Source: Bifidobacterium vespertilionis (GTDB lineage Bacteria; Actinomycetota; Actinomycetes; Actinomycetales; Bifidobacteriaceae). Taken from it: DNA of 64,000 bases. Position numbers and translations under genes: made by a program. Shown in pieces: positions 43,536 through 51,690 of the stretch. Position 1 is the stretch's first letter, and each line of letters opens with the position of its first letter. The stretch is taken from the NCBI RefSeq assembly GCF_008698145.1, contig NZ_RZNZ01000004.1:151635-215634 (forward strand), read 5' to 3'. The notes under the pieces were generated by a model. That model did not search any database and was not told the DNA's origin. It saw only the letters and a program-made list of their open reading frames with translations.

Positions 43536-45422
43536 ATGATCACCTACGACTTCATCAAACAACCGCACGACGGCCTCGTTACGCTGCGCACCTACCCAAA
43601 CCCCGCGCCGGGCTGGGTGGACGGCATCTACCGCTGGCGTGAACCGGTCGTCGAGCCGCTGCCCGCAAGCCAATCCATCGGCCCCATCCGCTTCACCACC
43701 TCTCACGTCATGGACACCAGCGAGGCGCTTGAACCGTCGGATCCCAACAGCGCCGGCACCTACACGTACATCAACGCGCCCGTGCTCACGCTGCCCGCGG
43801 ACGCCAAAACCTACCGGACCGCACTCACCGTGTCCAACCCGGGCGCATCGGACGCGTCCTTCATCCCGGTGATCAACGATCTGGCCTTCTACGAACCGTT
43901 CACCGTGCCGGCGGGCGGCGAACCCATCACCGTCACCTTCGACGCGATCCTGTCCAAGCGCCTGTTCGACCTCACCTTCCGCGCGGTGCCCGGCACCCCC
44001 GAGCCGGCCACACTGGATCTGCACGCCATCGCGATGGAACCGGTCGAGACCACCCCGCGCGAGCATCCGCACGTCTACGTGATCTCTGATTCGATCACAC
44101 AAACCTATTTCGATCACGAGCGTCCGCAGGCGGGCTGGGGTGAGGAACTGTTCCGCTATCTGTTCCCGGGCCGTCAGGCGGTCATCCAGCGCGATTTCGG
44201 CGGCTCGGCCGTGCAGTCGCGGACCATCAGCTCCACCGACGGCACGCTGGTGATCCACAACCGGGCGCTGGGCGGGCGCAGCTCCAAGTCGTACATCAAC
44301 GAGGGTCGCCTCAACGAGGTGCTGCGCGAGATCCGCGCCGGCGATTACCTGATCTTCCAGATGGGCCCGAACGACGCCAGCCGCAACCGGCCCATGCGCT
44401 ACGAAGGATTGGAAGGCTATCTCGACTGGGTGAACCGCTACATGGTCTCCGCCGCCGACCGCGGGGTGATCCCGTTCATCGTCTCGCCCACGCCCACCTA
44501 CGCGTTCACGGGCGAGCACGAGCTGCGCCTGAGCTTCGGCGACTATGGCAAGCTGGCCATGCAATACGCGCGGGAGCACGGCATCGCGCACGTGGATCTG
44601 GGCGAGATCGGGCGCAAGCTGGCCGAACGGCTGGGGCGGGAGAACGGACGGATCCTGCACATGAAGTTCTCCGCCGGACAGTACGGGAACTTCCCGGACG
44701 GCGTGGACGATTCCACGCATCTGAGCCGGCTGGGCGCGCACAAGTACGCGGGGATCGTGGCGAAGGGCTTCGCCGAATCCTTCCCCGAGCACTTCACCTT
44801 CACGCCGGATCCGGCACTGGACCCGGTGCCCGCGCCAACGGATTTCACCGCGCAGGTGGAGGATGATGGCCGCAAGCGGTTCGGGCGCGCCACCAAGCTG
44901 CGCTGGCCGGCCGTGCCCGGTGCCGAATACTACCGGGTGGTCCGCCGCGACGAGACGGGTGCCGAGGTGTTCCGCACGGTGACCATGGCGCACTGGTACT
45001 ACGACATGCCGCAGCCGGGGCAGTCGGACACGGCCGTCTACGAGGTGACCGCATGGCAGGAGGATCGTTCCTCCGCGCCGGCGACCATAACGGTCACGCA
45101 TCACTTCGATCTGGACGCCACGCCGGACACGCGTATCACGGGCGTGAACCTGTACGAGATCGACCAGACCACCTTCCCCGGCAAGATCGCGTTCTCCGTG
45201 CGCTTCGCGGCCCGTCCGGACGCCGATCGCTACCGGATCGTGATGGTCAACACGGCCACTAACGAGACCAAGGTGCTCGCCGAACTGCGCGAGGCGCAGG
45301 TGGATGGGCTGCACAGCTTCCGCGTCAACCGGGAAACCACACTGACCATCCATGTGGAGGGCTCCAACGCGAACGGCGACCAGTACCGCAGCGACGCCGT
45401 GGCCCTGCCATGGCGGGACTGA
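43536..45422 (+). CDS. SGNH carbohydrate esterase, rhamnogalacturonan acetylesterase-like (CE12 type)
   Basis: A 628-residue protein with an N-terminal beta module, an SGNH esterase domain (YVISDSITQTYFDHE with the Ser, FQMGPNDASRNRP, and DDSTHLSRLGAHKYA with Asp and His) and two C-terminal fibronectin-like segments (residues ~430-628; RWPAVPGAEYYRVVRRDETG, VTHHFDLDAT). The nucleophile motif is SDS rather than GDS, a modest departure. There is no signal peptide. The ATG follows GAGGAAGGA. It lies between GH78 and GH105 on one strand and should deacetylate RG-I fragments. It differs in domain layout from the esterase at 23439-25151, so the two may prefer different acetyl positions. Confidence 0.82.
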   Translation: MITYDFIKQPHDGLVTLRTYPNPAPGWVDGIYRWREPVVEPLPASQSIGPIRFTTSHVMDTSEALEPSDPNSAGTYTYINAPVLTLPADAKTYRTALTVSNPGASDASFIPVINDLAFYEPFTVPAGGEPITVTFDAILSKRLFDLTFRAVPGTPEPATLDLHAIAMEPVETTPREHPHVYVISDSITQTYFDHERPQAGWGEELFRYLFPGRQAVIQRDFGGSAVQSRTISSTDGTLVIHNRALGGRSSKSYINEGRLNEVLREIRAGDYLIFQMGPNDASRNRPMRYEGLEGYLDWVNRYMVSAADRGVIPFIVSPTPTYAFTGEHELRLSFGDYGKLAMQYAREHGIAHVDLGEIGRKLAERLGRENGRILHMKFSAGQYGNFPDGVDDSTHLSRLGAHKYAGIVAKGFAESFPEHFTFTPDPALDPVPAPTDFTAQVEDDGRKRFGRATKLRWPAVPGAEYYRVVRRDETGAEVFRTVTMAHWYYDMPQPGQSDTAVYEVTAWQEDRSSAPATITVTHHFDLDATPDTRITGVNLYEIDQTTFPGKIAFSVRFAARPDADRYRIVMVNTATNETKVLAELREAQVDGLHSFRVNRETTLTIHVEGSNANGDQYRSDAVALPWRD

Positions 45423-45489
45423 GACCGAACGATCAGCATCACCGCCCAGCATCAGCACCAAGCATCACCGCCCAGACAAAGGAGTCCCC

Positions 45490-46608
45490 ATGAGTCGTCT
45501 TTCCGTCAATGCCCAACCCGTCGACTATGCCGTCGCGTCCGTCGAGACCATGATGCGCGCGTTCGCCGCCGCCGATCTGCCGCCGCGCAACCATTTCCAC
45601 TATCATCAGGGCGTCTTCCTGTCCGGCGTGTACCAGACGTATCTGCTCACCGGCGACGAGCGTTACTTCGACTATGTGCGCAACTGGGTCAACGCCGTGG
45701 TTGCGCCGGACGGATCCATCCCCAGCGCGGAACCCTCCCAGCTCGACGACATGCAACCGGGCATTCTTCTCTACCCGCTGTACGAGCGCACGCGCGACGA
45801 GCGCTACCGCCGGGCCCTCGACCGGATCGCGCACACCCTCCGCGATTTCCCGCGCAATTCGGACGGCGGACTGTGGCACAAGGCCAACAGCTGCCCGCAT
45901 CAGCTCTGGCTCGACGGCCTGTACATGGGTGGCCCCGTGGCGGCCCAGTATGGCGCCGAATTCGGGCATCCCGAGTACTTCGATCAGGTGGCCCGCCATA
46001 CGCTGACGATGCGCGCCCACACCGAGGATCCCATGACCGGCCTGTACCGGCATGCCTATGACGAGTCCCGCCGGGCGCGTTGGGCGGATCCGGAAACCGG
46101 GCTCGCGCCGTGCGTGTGGGGACGATCGGTGGGATGGGTCCCGGTGGCGGTGCTCGACGATCTCGACTTCATCCCGGCGGATCATCCCTCCCGCCCGGCG
46201 CTGGAGGCCATGGTGCGCGACCTGCTCACGGCCGTGCTCAAGGTACAGGGACCGGATGGCCGCTGGTGGCAGGTTCTGGATCGGCCGGGCGACGAGGGCA
46301 ACTGGCCTGAGACCTCCTGCACGTGCCTGTTCGTGGCGGCGCTGTGCAAGGCGGTGCGCGTGGGGATTCTGGACGAGTCTGCCTTGGAGCCGGCGAAGCG
46401 GGGCTACGAGGCGGTAATCGCCAATCTCGGGCATGAAACCCGGCCGGACGGCACCAAGGACCTGATCGTGGACGGCGTGTGCATCGGCACCGGCGTGGGT
46501 GACTACGACTTCTACTGCGCCCGACCCACCAGCACCAACGACCTGCATGGCATGGGGGCCTTCCTCATCATGACCGCGGAGGTCCAGCGGGTCTGGGGGA
46601 AGATGTAG
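45490..46608 (+). CDS. GH105 unsaturated rhamnogalacturonyl hydrolase
   Basis: A 372-residue (alpha/alpha)6-barrel enzyme of the YteR/RhiN group. FHYHQGVFLSGVYQTYLLTG, the catalytic-Asp segment HQLWLDGLYMGGPV and WGRSVGWVPVAVLDDLDF are typical. It hydrates the double bond of unsaturated galacturonosyl-rhamnose, releasing rhamnose and an unstable keto-uronate. That substrate is the expected product of the PL26-like lyase at 27734-30427, which closes the pathway. The ATG follows AAAGGAG. KduI/KduD enzymes for the keto-uronate are not in the window. Confidence 0.93.
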   Translation: MSRLSVNAQPVDYAVASVETMMRAFAAADLPPRNHFHYHQGVFLSGVYQTYLLTGDERYFDYVRNWVNAVVAPDGSIPSAEPSQLDDMQPGILLYPLYERTRDERYRRALDRIAHTLRDFPRNSDGGLWHKANSCPHQLWLDGLYMGGPVAAQYGAEFGHPEYFDQVARHTLTMRAHTEDPMTGLYRHAYDESRRARWADPETGLAPCVWGRSVGWVPVAVLDDLDFIPADHPSRPALEAMVRDLLTAVLKVQGPDGRWWQVLDRPGDEGNWPETSCTCLFVAALCKAVRVGILDESALEPAKRGYEAVIANLGHETRPDGTKDLIVDGVCIGTGVGDYDFYCARPTSTNDLHGMGAFLIMTAEVQRVWGKM

Positions 46609-46636
46609 GGCCCTCCCGCGCTCTTCCGTGCGATTC

Positions 46637-46676
46637 CCAGTTCACATTTTTTCGGGCCCCTCAAATTGTGAACTGG
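46637..46676. terminator. Hairpin between convergent GH105 and GH115, first copy
   Basis: CCAGTTCACA (46637-46646) and TGTGAACTGG (46667-46676) form a 10-bp stem. A T-rich segment follows the left arm. It probably helps end the GH105 transcript. Confidence 0.55.
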
Positions 46677-46748
46677 AGCATGTTCATTCGCACATCGGTT
46701 TTCGCAGAATTCCGCTATTGTTCACCCACGGCGATGTCCGGTTTTGTG

Positions 46749-46798
46749 CGTTTCCGGTTCACGATTTTTCAGGCGTGGAAAATCGTGAACCGGAAACG
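46749..46798. terminator. 20-bp perfect hairpin between GH105 and GH115, second copy
   Basis: Arms at 46749-46768 and 46779-46798 are perfect complements of 20 bp, ending in TTTT/AAAA, with a 10-nt loop. The stem core GGTTCACGATTTT is related to the first hairpin (CAGTTCACATTTT). It may act as a bidirectional terminator for the convergent genes. Confidence 0.65.
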
Positions 46799-46841
46799 AG
46801 CTGAACCGGGCTGGCAAACCCAGCAAACCCAGCAACCCTGC

Positions 46842-49800
46842 TCAGCCCAATTCGGGCGGCAGTGCGGCCGGCGCAATCGGACGGCCGGCGAAGACCATGG
46901 AATCCCCGGCATCCGCCTTCGACGCGACCGGCGATTCGGCGGGACCGATCAGCCCATCGCCCAACGCGCCGGGAACCGTTTCGATCATGATCGCGGCAAA
47001 GGCGATGGAGGCATCGGACCGATAGACCACCACATCGTGCCAGCCCGGCGTGGGCACGTCGATCGTGAAGTCGATCGGCTCGACCATGCGCATGATGTTG
47101 GCGGCCCACCGCGGCCCGCGCCAACGGTATTCGCCCTCAAGGTTGGCCCGGCTGGGCGGTACGTCGTCCAGACCGATCGCGGTGCGGCAGGTGAAGGGAG
47201 GCTCCTCCTCGTACTCGTAATCGCCGCACTTGACGTAGTTGTCGCAATTGGGGCCCTCGTTGAGGGTGGGGATGCGCAGGAATACGCCGTGGAACCGGCC
47301 GGCGGACGTGAAGTGCACACGGTAACGGGCCTGTGCGGTATGGGCGAAGTCAGCCGGATCGACGTGATCGGCGTCATCGGGGTATGCCTTGAGCGATCCG
47401 ACGCGGGGACCCAGCGAGGGCACCGCGGCCCAATGGGCGCCATCCTCCCCGGCGACCAGTTCGCTGGCATGAGGCGCGTCGATGATCACCAGCCCGTTCG
47501 CCTCGGCGAACACCGGGCCGGAAATCCCGGCTTCGTCGACGGCATCGTCCGCATCCACGGGAGCGATCGCACGCGGTTCGGCGATCACCGTGAACACGGC
47601 GGAAGGAGCATCGGCGTCGCGCCCGGATGCATCCACGGCGATCACGCGGATCGTGCCGATGGCCGGAGCCGCGCCGGAAGCCACCGCATCCAGACGATCA
47701 TAGTCCACGCCCACGGTCACGCGGCGCTCGGCGGCGACCACACCCGCATCGGCGGACAGCACGATCCACGGATCGGCTTCGATGCGCCAATCCAGCGGTG
47801 ACAGACTGCGGTTGAACACGTCGATGTAGTGCAACCCACCGAACGCCGCCGAGAACCGCAGCGTGCCGCTTCCGGCCGCCCACCGGCCCTCCGCGCTGGC
47901 ACCCAAGCGGACCGAGATCGGCGCATCATCCCCCAGTGACGCCACGGGCGCGAACTTCGACTCGTCCAGCACCAGAATGCCCTCGTTGCTGTTGTACGGA
48001 TCGCCGGCGATCGGGTGCGAATGGCCGATCGCATGGTCCCACTTGCCGCCGTTGACGGCCCAGTACCTGTGCTCCAACTCGTCGATCCGGGTGGCCGCCT
48101 CCAGGGACAGCCGCTTGTATGCCGCGGCGCTAACGGCACGGCCCTGCGCCGCCGCGAGACGATACTTCCAGAAGTAGGCGTATTCGCGCGCCACCGCCGC
48201 ATAGGAATGCACATGATGGCCGAACTCCAGATACAGCGCGGCCGCATCGTCCTCGGACAGCCCGCCGGCCACACGGTCCACCACGGCCTCCAATGCCGAC
48301 GTCCGTTCCACCAAACGCAACGCCTCGTCTCCATCCGCAACCGGTGAGAGGGGGTACTCCCACTTGCGGTTGAAGCCCACGGAATGCGTGTTCACGGGGT
48401 TGGCGACGCCATAGAACTCAGCCCGCTTGACGCCGTTGAGACGCGAGTAGTCGTCGATGGCGGTGGCCAGCTCATCCGCGGCGGCCGGCGAGGCGTGGAA
48501 GTCACGACGGGCGTGCGCGGCATACAGGGCCGGCAGCCCTGCGGACTCAACCAAAGGAGGCCTCCAGGCGAGCTTCGCGTACAGTTCAAGCCCGATCTGC
48601 CCGGGCGTGATGTCGCCCACGTTGAGGATCCAGAAGCCCGTGGCGCCGGTGAAGTACGCGCGGCGCAGCTCCTCGGTCATGAGCGCGTATTGGATGGAGT
48701 TGAGCCACAGCCAGCTCTTGGGGTATCCCCAGTACGAGTTGTGGTAGTACACGCCCGATCCGCCGGCACGGAGACGCTCCTCGGCCGTGGGGATCTGGCG
48801 CAGGTAGCCGTAGTTGTCCTCCGCCCACATGAGGATCACGTCGTCCGGCACATGGTCCTTGAGCCCGTGGTTGTACAGCTCGCCGATCTCCTTGTACGGC
48901 ACGAAGACCTGCGCCACCGCGTCCTCGGCGCCGAACACCTCGGCTATGAGCTTGCGCTGCTCGCGGATCACGTCGGCCATCATGGCGACCTCGGTGCCGA
49001 ATGTGGTCTGCAGATCGGCGCAGCGGTAAGCGCCGTCGTGAATGCCGCGGATGCCCAGCGGATACACGTTCTCATAGTCGCGATTGCGTTCAAGGGCGCC
49101 ACGCCAGTAGTCCAGAATCGCGTCCTTGTGGCGCGTGTAGTCGAAGGCATCGGCGGCGGAATCGCCCTTCCAGTCGTAGTCGTCCCGGTGCTCCTCGAAC
49201 CACGGCTTCCACTCGCCCACGTTGTTGCGCAGCATCATCTCGCAGTGCGACGCGGAGACGACCACGCCGAAATGATTCGCCTCCTCGGCGTTGATGGGCG
49301 TGCCGTCGGGGGCGAGCGCCTCGTTGAACGCAGCCGTGCCGGGATGCATGGCCGGCCACAGCGCGTTGAGCTTGAGACGCAGCAGGAGTTCGAAGACGTG
49401 GCGGTAGAAGTCCACGTTCGGCGCGCGGTGAGCGGACGGGCTGGCGGGGAACTTGCGTTCGCACCATTCGATGGTGCGCTCCTCGTCGTTGATGAAGATG
49501 CCGCGGTAGCGCACGTCCGGCCCCTCGTCCACCACGGGATCGGGGAACAGGACGGCCGCATCCAGCACGCTCCCCGGGGCCAGCACGGAAACAGGGGCGT
49601 CCGCGTACCAGCACCACGGGGAGACGCCGATCCGCTCGGACACCGTGTAGATGCCGTAGATCGCGCCGCGGGCGTCGGAACCGGCGATCACCAGCGCGCC
49701 GGCGAGCCCGGAGCCGGGCAGGGGATCCTCGACCACGCGGATCGCATAGGACTCCCATCCGCCACGGATGGCGTCCGCCTCAGGCAGTTTGCCCGATTCG

Positions 49801-50147
49801 ACCAGCCCATCCAGCAGTGCGCTTTCGCCGAGCACGCCCACGATGATCGCGAAGGGCGCGTCCACCGATTCGGCCGCCACCCGACCGTCCTCGGCCGCAA
49901 CGAGCCTCGGCGCGCCGGCACCGGCGCGGGCAAGACGATCCAGGCGATCGGACTCAGCGTCCACGAAGGCTCGCTGGACCTCGTGGAAATCGATCGTTCC
50001 ATTCACCATGGCCAGATCCTGCCGCAGATCGGTCACGGCGCGCATCACCTGCGCATACGACCGTTCGGCGAACGGCCCGTTGTTATACGCCGCATCCACG
50101 ATCACGGGCGCGGCGGCGCCTCCAGCGAGCAGCAATCCTGTGGTCAT
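46842..50147 (-). CDS. GH115 alpha-glucuronidase
   Basis: This is a full-length family 115 protein of 1,101 residues. It has the N-terminal domain (VIAGSDARGAIYGIYTVSERIG, PWCWYADAP), the barrel with YRGIFINDEERTIEWCERKF, NALWPAMHPGTAAFNEAL and MWAEDNYGYLRQIP, and the long C-terminal beta domains including the GGKWDHAIGHSHPIAG segment. GH115 enzymes remove (4-O-methyl-)glucuronic acid from xylan or arabinogalactan. ATG 50147 was chosen because it matches the usual N-terminus; the open frame runs 90 nt further without a ribosome-binding site. There is no signal peptide. Glucuronate released here can be isomerised by UxaC. It is convergent with the GH105 run. Confidence 0.9.
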   Translation of the reverse strand: MTTGLLLAGGAAAPVIVDAAYNNGPFAERSYAQVMRAVTDLRQDLAMVNGTIDFHEVQRAFVDAESDRLDRLARAGAGAPRLVAAEDGRVAAESVDAPFAIIVGVLGESALLDGLVESGKLPEADAIRGGWESYAIRVVEDPLPGSGLAGALVIAGSDARGAIYGIYTVSERIGVSPWCWYADAPVSVLAPGSVLDAAVLFPDPVVDEGPDVRYRGIFINDEERTIEWCERKFPASPSAHRAPNVDFYRHVFELLLRLKLNALWPAMHPGTAAFNEALAPDGTPINAEEANHFGVVVSASHCEMMLRNNVGEWKPWFEEHRDDYDWKGDSAADAFDYTRHKDAILDYWRGALERNRDYENVYPLGIRGIHDGAYRCADLQTTFGTEVAMMADVIREQRKLIAEVFGAEDAVAQVFVPYKEIGELYNHGLKDHVPDDVILMWAEDNYGYLRQIPTAEERLRAGGSGVYYHNSYWGYPKSWLWLNSIQYALMTEELRRAYFTGATGFWILNVGDITPGQIGLELYAKLAWRPPLVESAGLPALYAAHARRDFHASPAAADELATAIDDYSRLNGVKRAEFYGVANPVNTHSVGFNRKWEYPLSPVADGDEALRLVERTSALEAVVDRVAGGLSEDDAAALYLEFGHHVHSYAAVAREYAYFWKYRLAAAQGRAVSAAAYKRLSLEAATRIDELEHRYWAVNGGKWDHAIGHSHPIAGDPYNSNEGILVLDESKFAPVASLGDDAPISVRLGASAEGRWAAGSGTLRFSAAFGGLHYIDVFNRSLSPLDWRIEADPWIVLSADAGVVAAERRVTVGVDYDRLDAVASGAAPAIGTIRVIAVDASGRDADAPSAVFTVIAEPRAIAPVDADDAVDEAGISGPVFAEANGLVIIDAPHASELVAGEDGAHWAAVPSLGPRVGSLKAYPDDADHVDPADFAHTAQARYRVHFTSAGRFHGVFLRIPTLNEGPNCDNYVKCGDYEYEEEPPFTCRTAIGLDDVPPSRANLEGEYRWRGPRWAANIMRMVEPIDFTIDVPTPGWHDVVVYRSDASIAFAAIMIETVPGALGDGLIGPAESPVASKADAGDSMVFAGRPIAPAALPPELG

Positions 50148-50451
50148 TGTCCCCGTCACACTCCCTTGATATGCGGAATCTATGTTGTCTTCGGTCCATA
50201 GTGCCCATTCTCGGCGCGCTTGAGGGTGGATTGCCATTTATTGACAACTTGTTGCCCGTGTTTGGCATGAGATTGGCCCCGCCAACGGGCGCAACGCAAC
50301 CCGAGCCGCATGCGCCCGCCATATGCGCGCCCGTTAATTGCGCGCCCGCTATACCAATCCCCTATAGATGGCTCTCAATGCTCGGAAATCCGCCATTCTG
50401 CAGCATTCCGCCTCGATTGCGCGGACCGCCCGCCCGTGGGACAGTTGACCC
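50148..50451. promoter_or_regulatory. Divergent intergenic region, candidate promoter of the PLP enzyme
   Basis: No gene is visible. AACGGGCGC (50284-50292) and GCGCCCGTT (50327-50335) form an inverted repeat, and GCGCCCG recurs at 50312 and 50342. A weak promoter for the plus-strand gene may be TTGCGC (50338-50343) with TATAGA (50363-50368), 19-nt spacing. No known riboswitch pattern was recognised. Confidence 0.3.
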
Positions 50452-51690
50452 ATGACTTCAGATCTTGTGCATTCCGGACAATCATTCGACGACAAGCCCC
50501 TGGGCTTCGGCACCAAGGCGATCCACCTCGGCAACGGCGTGGACAGGGAGACCGGCGCGATCCGCCGCCCGATCACCCTGGCCAACGCCTACGCCCTGCC
50601 CTACGATCCGAGCGACATCAACTGGTCCAGCTCGGACGTGAACCTCTACACGCGCAATGGCCACCCCAACCAGCGTTATCTGGAGGCGAAGCTCGCCAAC
50701 CTCGAAGGCGCCGAGGACGCGGTGGTGCTCGCCTCCGGCGTCGCGGCGCTGGCGGCCACGTTCACCACGTTCCTCAACCGCGGCGACCATGCGATCTTCT
50801 CCGATACCACGTACATCGCCGCCTACCGCCTGCTCAACCAGATCCTGCCGGAGAAATACGGCATCGAAACGTCGATCGTGGACACCTCCGACCCGCAGAA
50901 CGTGGAAAAGGCACTCAAGCCCAACACGAAGCTCGTGCACATCGAGACGCCCGCCAACCCCACGCTCAAGGTGTCCGACATCGCCGCGATCGCGCAGCTG
51001 GTGCACGACCACGGCACGAAGACCGGTGTGGAGACGCTCGTAAGCGTGGACAACACGTTCAACTCGCCGTTCAACGTGCGCCCGCTGGATCTGGGCGCGG
51101 ACATCGTGATCGAATCGCTCACCAAGTACATCAACGGCCACGGCGACGCGCTGGGCGGCGCGATCGCCACCACCAAGGCCCGCACGGACGAGATCCGCTT
51201 CACCGCGCAGGTGAACTACGGCGGCATCATCTCGCCGTTCAACGCCTGGCTCATCAACCGCGGCTCGGTGACCCTGCCCCTGCGGATGAGGCAGCACAAC
51301 GCCTCCGCGCTGGCGATCGCCAAGCATCTGGAGACGATCCCGGCCGTGCGGTTCGTGAGCTACCCGGGTCTGGAATCCCATCCGGGCCACGCGGTGGCAG
51401 CCTCGCAGCTGGCCCGTCCGGACGCCGGATTCGGCGGTGTGCTCGCCTTCGGGCTGGACACCGACCACGACGGCCACAACCGCTTCGTCTCGAAGCTCAA
51501 CGTGATCACCTCGGCCGTCTCGCTGGGCCACGACGAGAGCCTGATCGTGTTCCTGGGCGAGGACGACGAGCGCCAGTACCTGTACCCGCCCGAGTTCCAC
51601 CGCGGCTTCTTCCGCTTTGCCGTGGGCCTCGAGGACACGGACGATCTGATCCGCGACATCGACCACGCCCTGAAGGAAGCCGGGTTCTAG
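50452..51690 (+). CDS. Trans-sulfuration PLP enzyme (cystathionine gamma-synthase/lyase family)
   Basis: A 412-residue fold-type I PLP enzyme. YTRNGHPNQRYLEAKLANLEGA, VLASGVAALAAT, SVDNTFNSPFNVRPLDLGAD and the Schiff-base Lys in ESLTKYINGHGDALGG are intact. Family members make or split cystathionine, or use O-acylhomoserine for methionine synthesis; the exact reaction cannot be read from motifs alone. The ATG has only a weak ribosome-binding site. It marks the return to housekeeping genes, and its TAG stop lies inside the CTAG that is also the stop of the convergent DUF58-transglutaminase gene. Confidence 0.88.
   Translation: MTSDLVHSGQSFDDKPLGFGTKAIHLGNGVDRETGAIRRPITLANAYALPYDPSDINWSSSDVNLYTRNGHPNQRYLEAKLANLEGAEDAVVLASGVAALAATFTTFLNRGDHAIFSDTTYIAAYRLLNQILPEKYGIETSIVDTSDPQNVEKALKPNTKLVHIETPANPTLKVSDIAAIAQLVHDHGTKTGVETLVSVDNTFNSPFNVRPLDLGADIVIESLTKYINGHGDALGGAIATTKARTDEIRFTAQVNYGGIISPFNAWLINRGSVTLPLRMRQHNASALAIAKHLETIPAVRFVSYPGLESHPGHAVAASQLARPDAGFGGVLAFGLDTDHDGHNRFVSKLNVITSAVSLGHDESLIVFLGEDDERQYLYPPEFHRGFFRFAVGLEDTDDLIRDIDHALKEAGF

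Noticed and set aside
43254..45461. A 735-residue minus-strand open frame
   Set aside because: Antisense shadow of the CE12-type esterase, which has SGNH motifs and a good ribosome-binding site.
50148..50451. Possible SAM-type riboswitch before the trans-sulfuration gene
   Set aside because: Only a simple inverted repeat and GC-rich words are present; no known riboswitch core was recognised.
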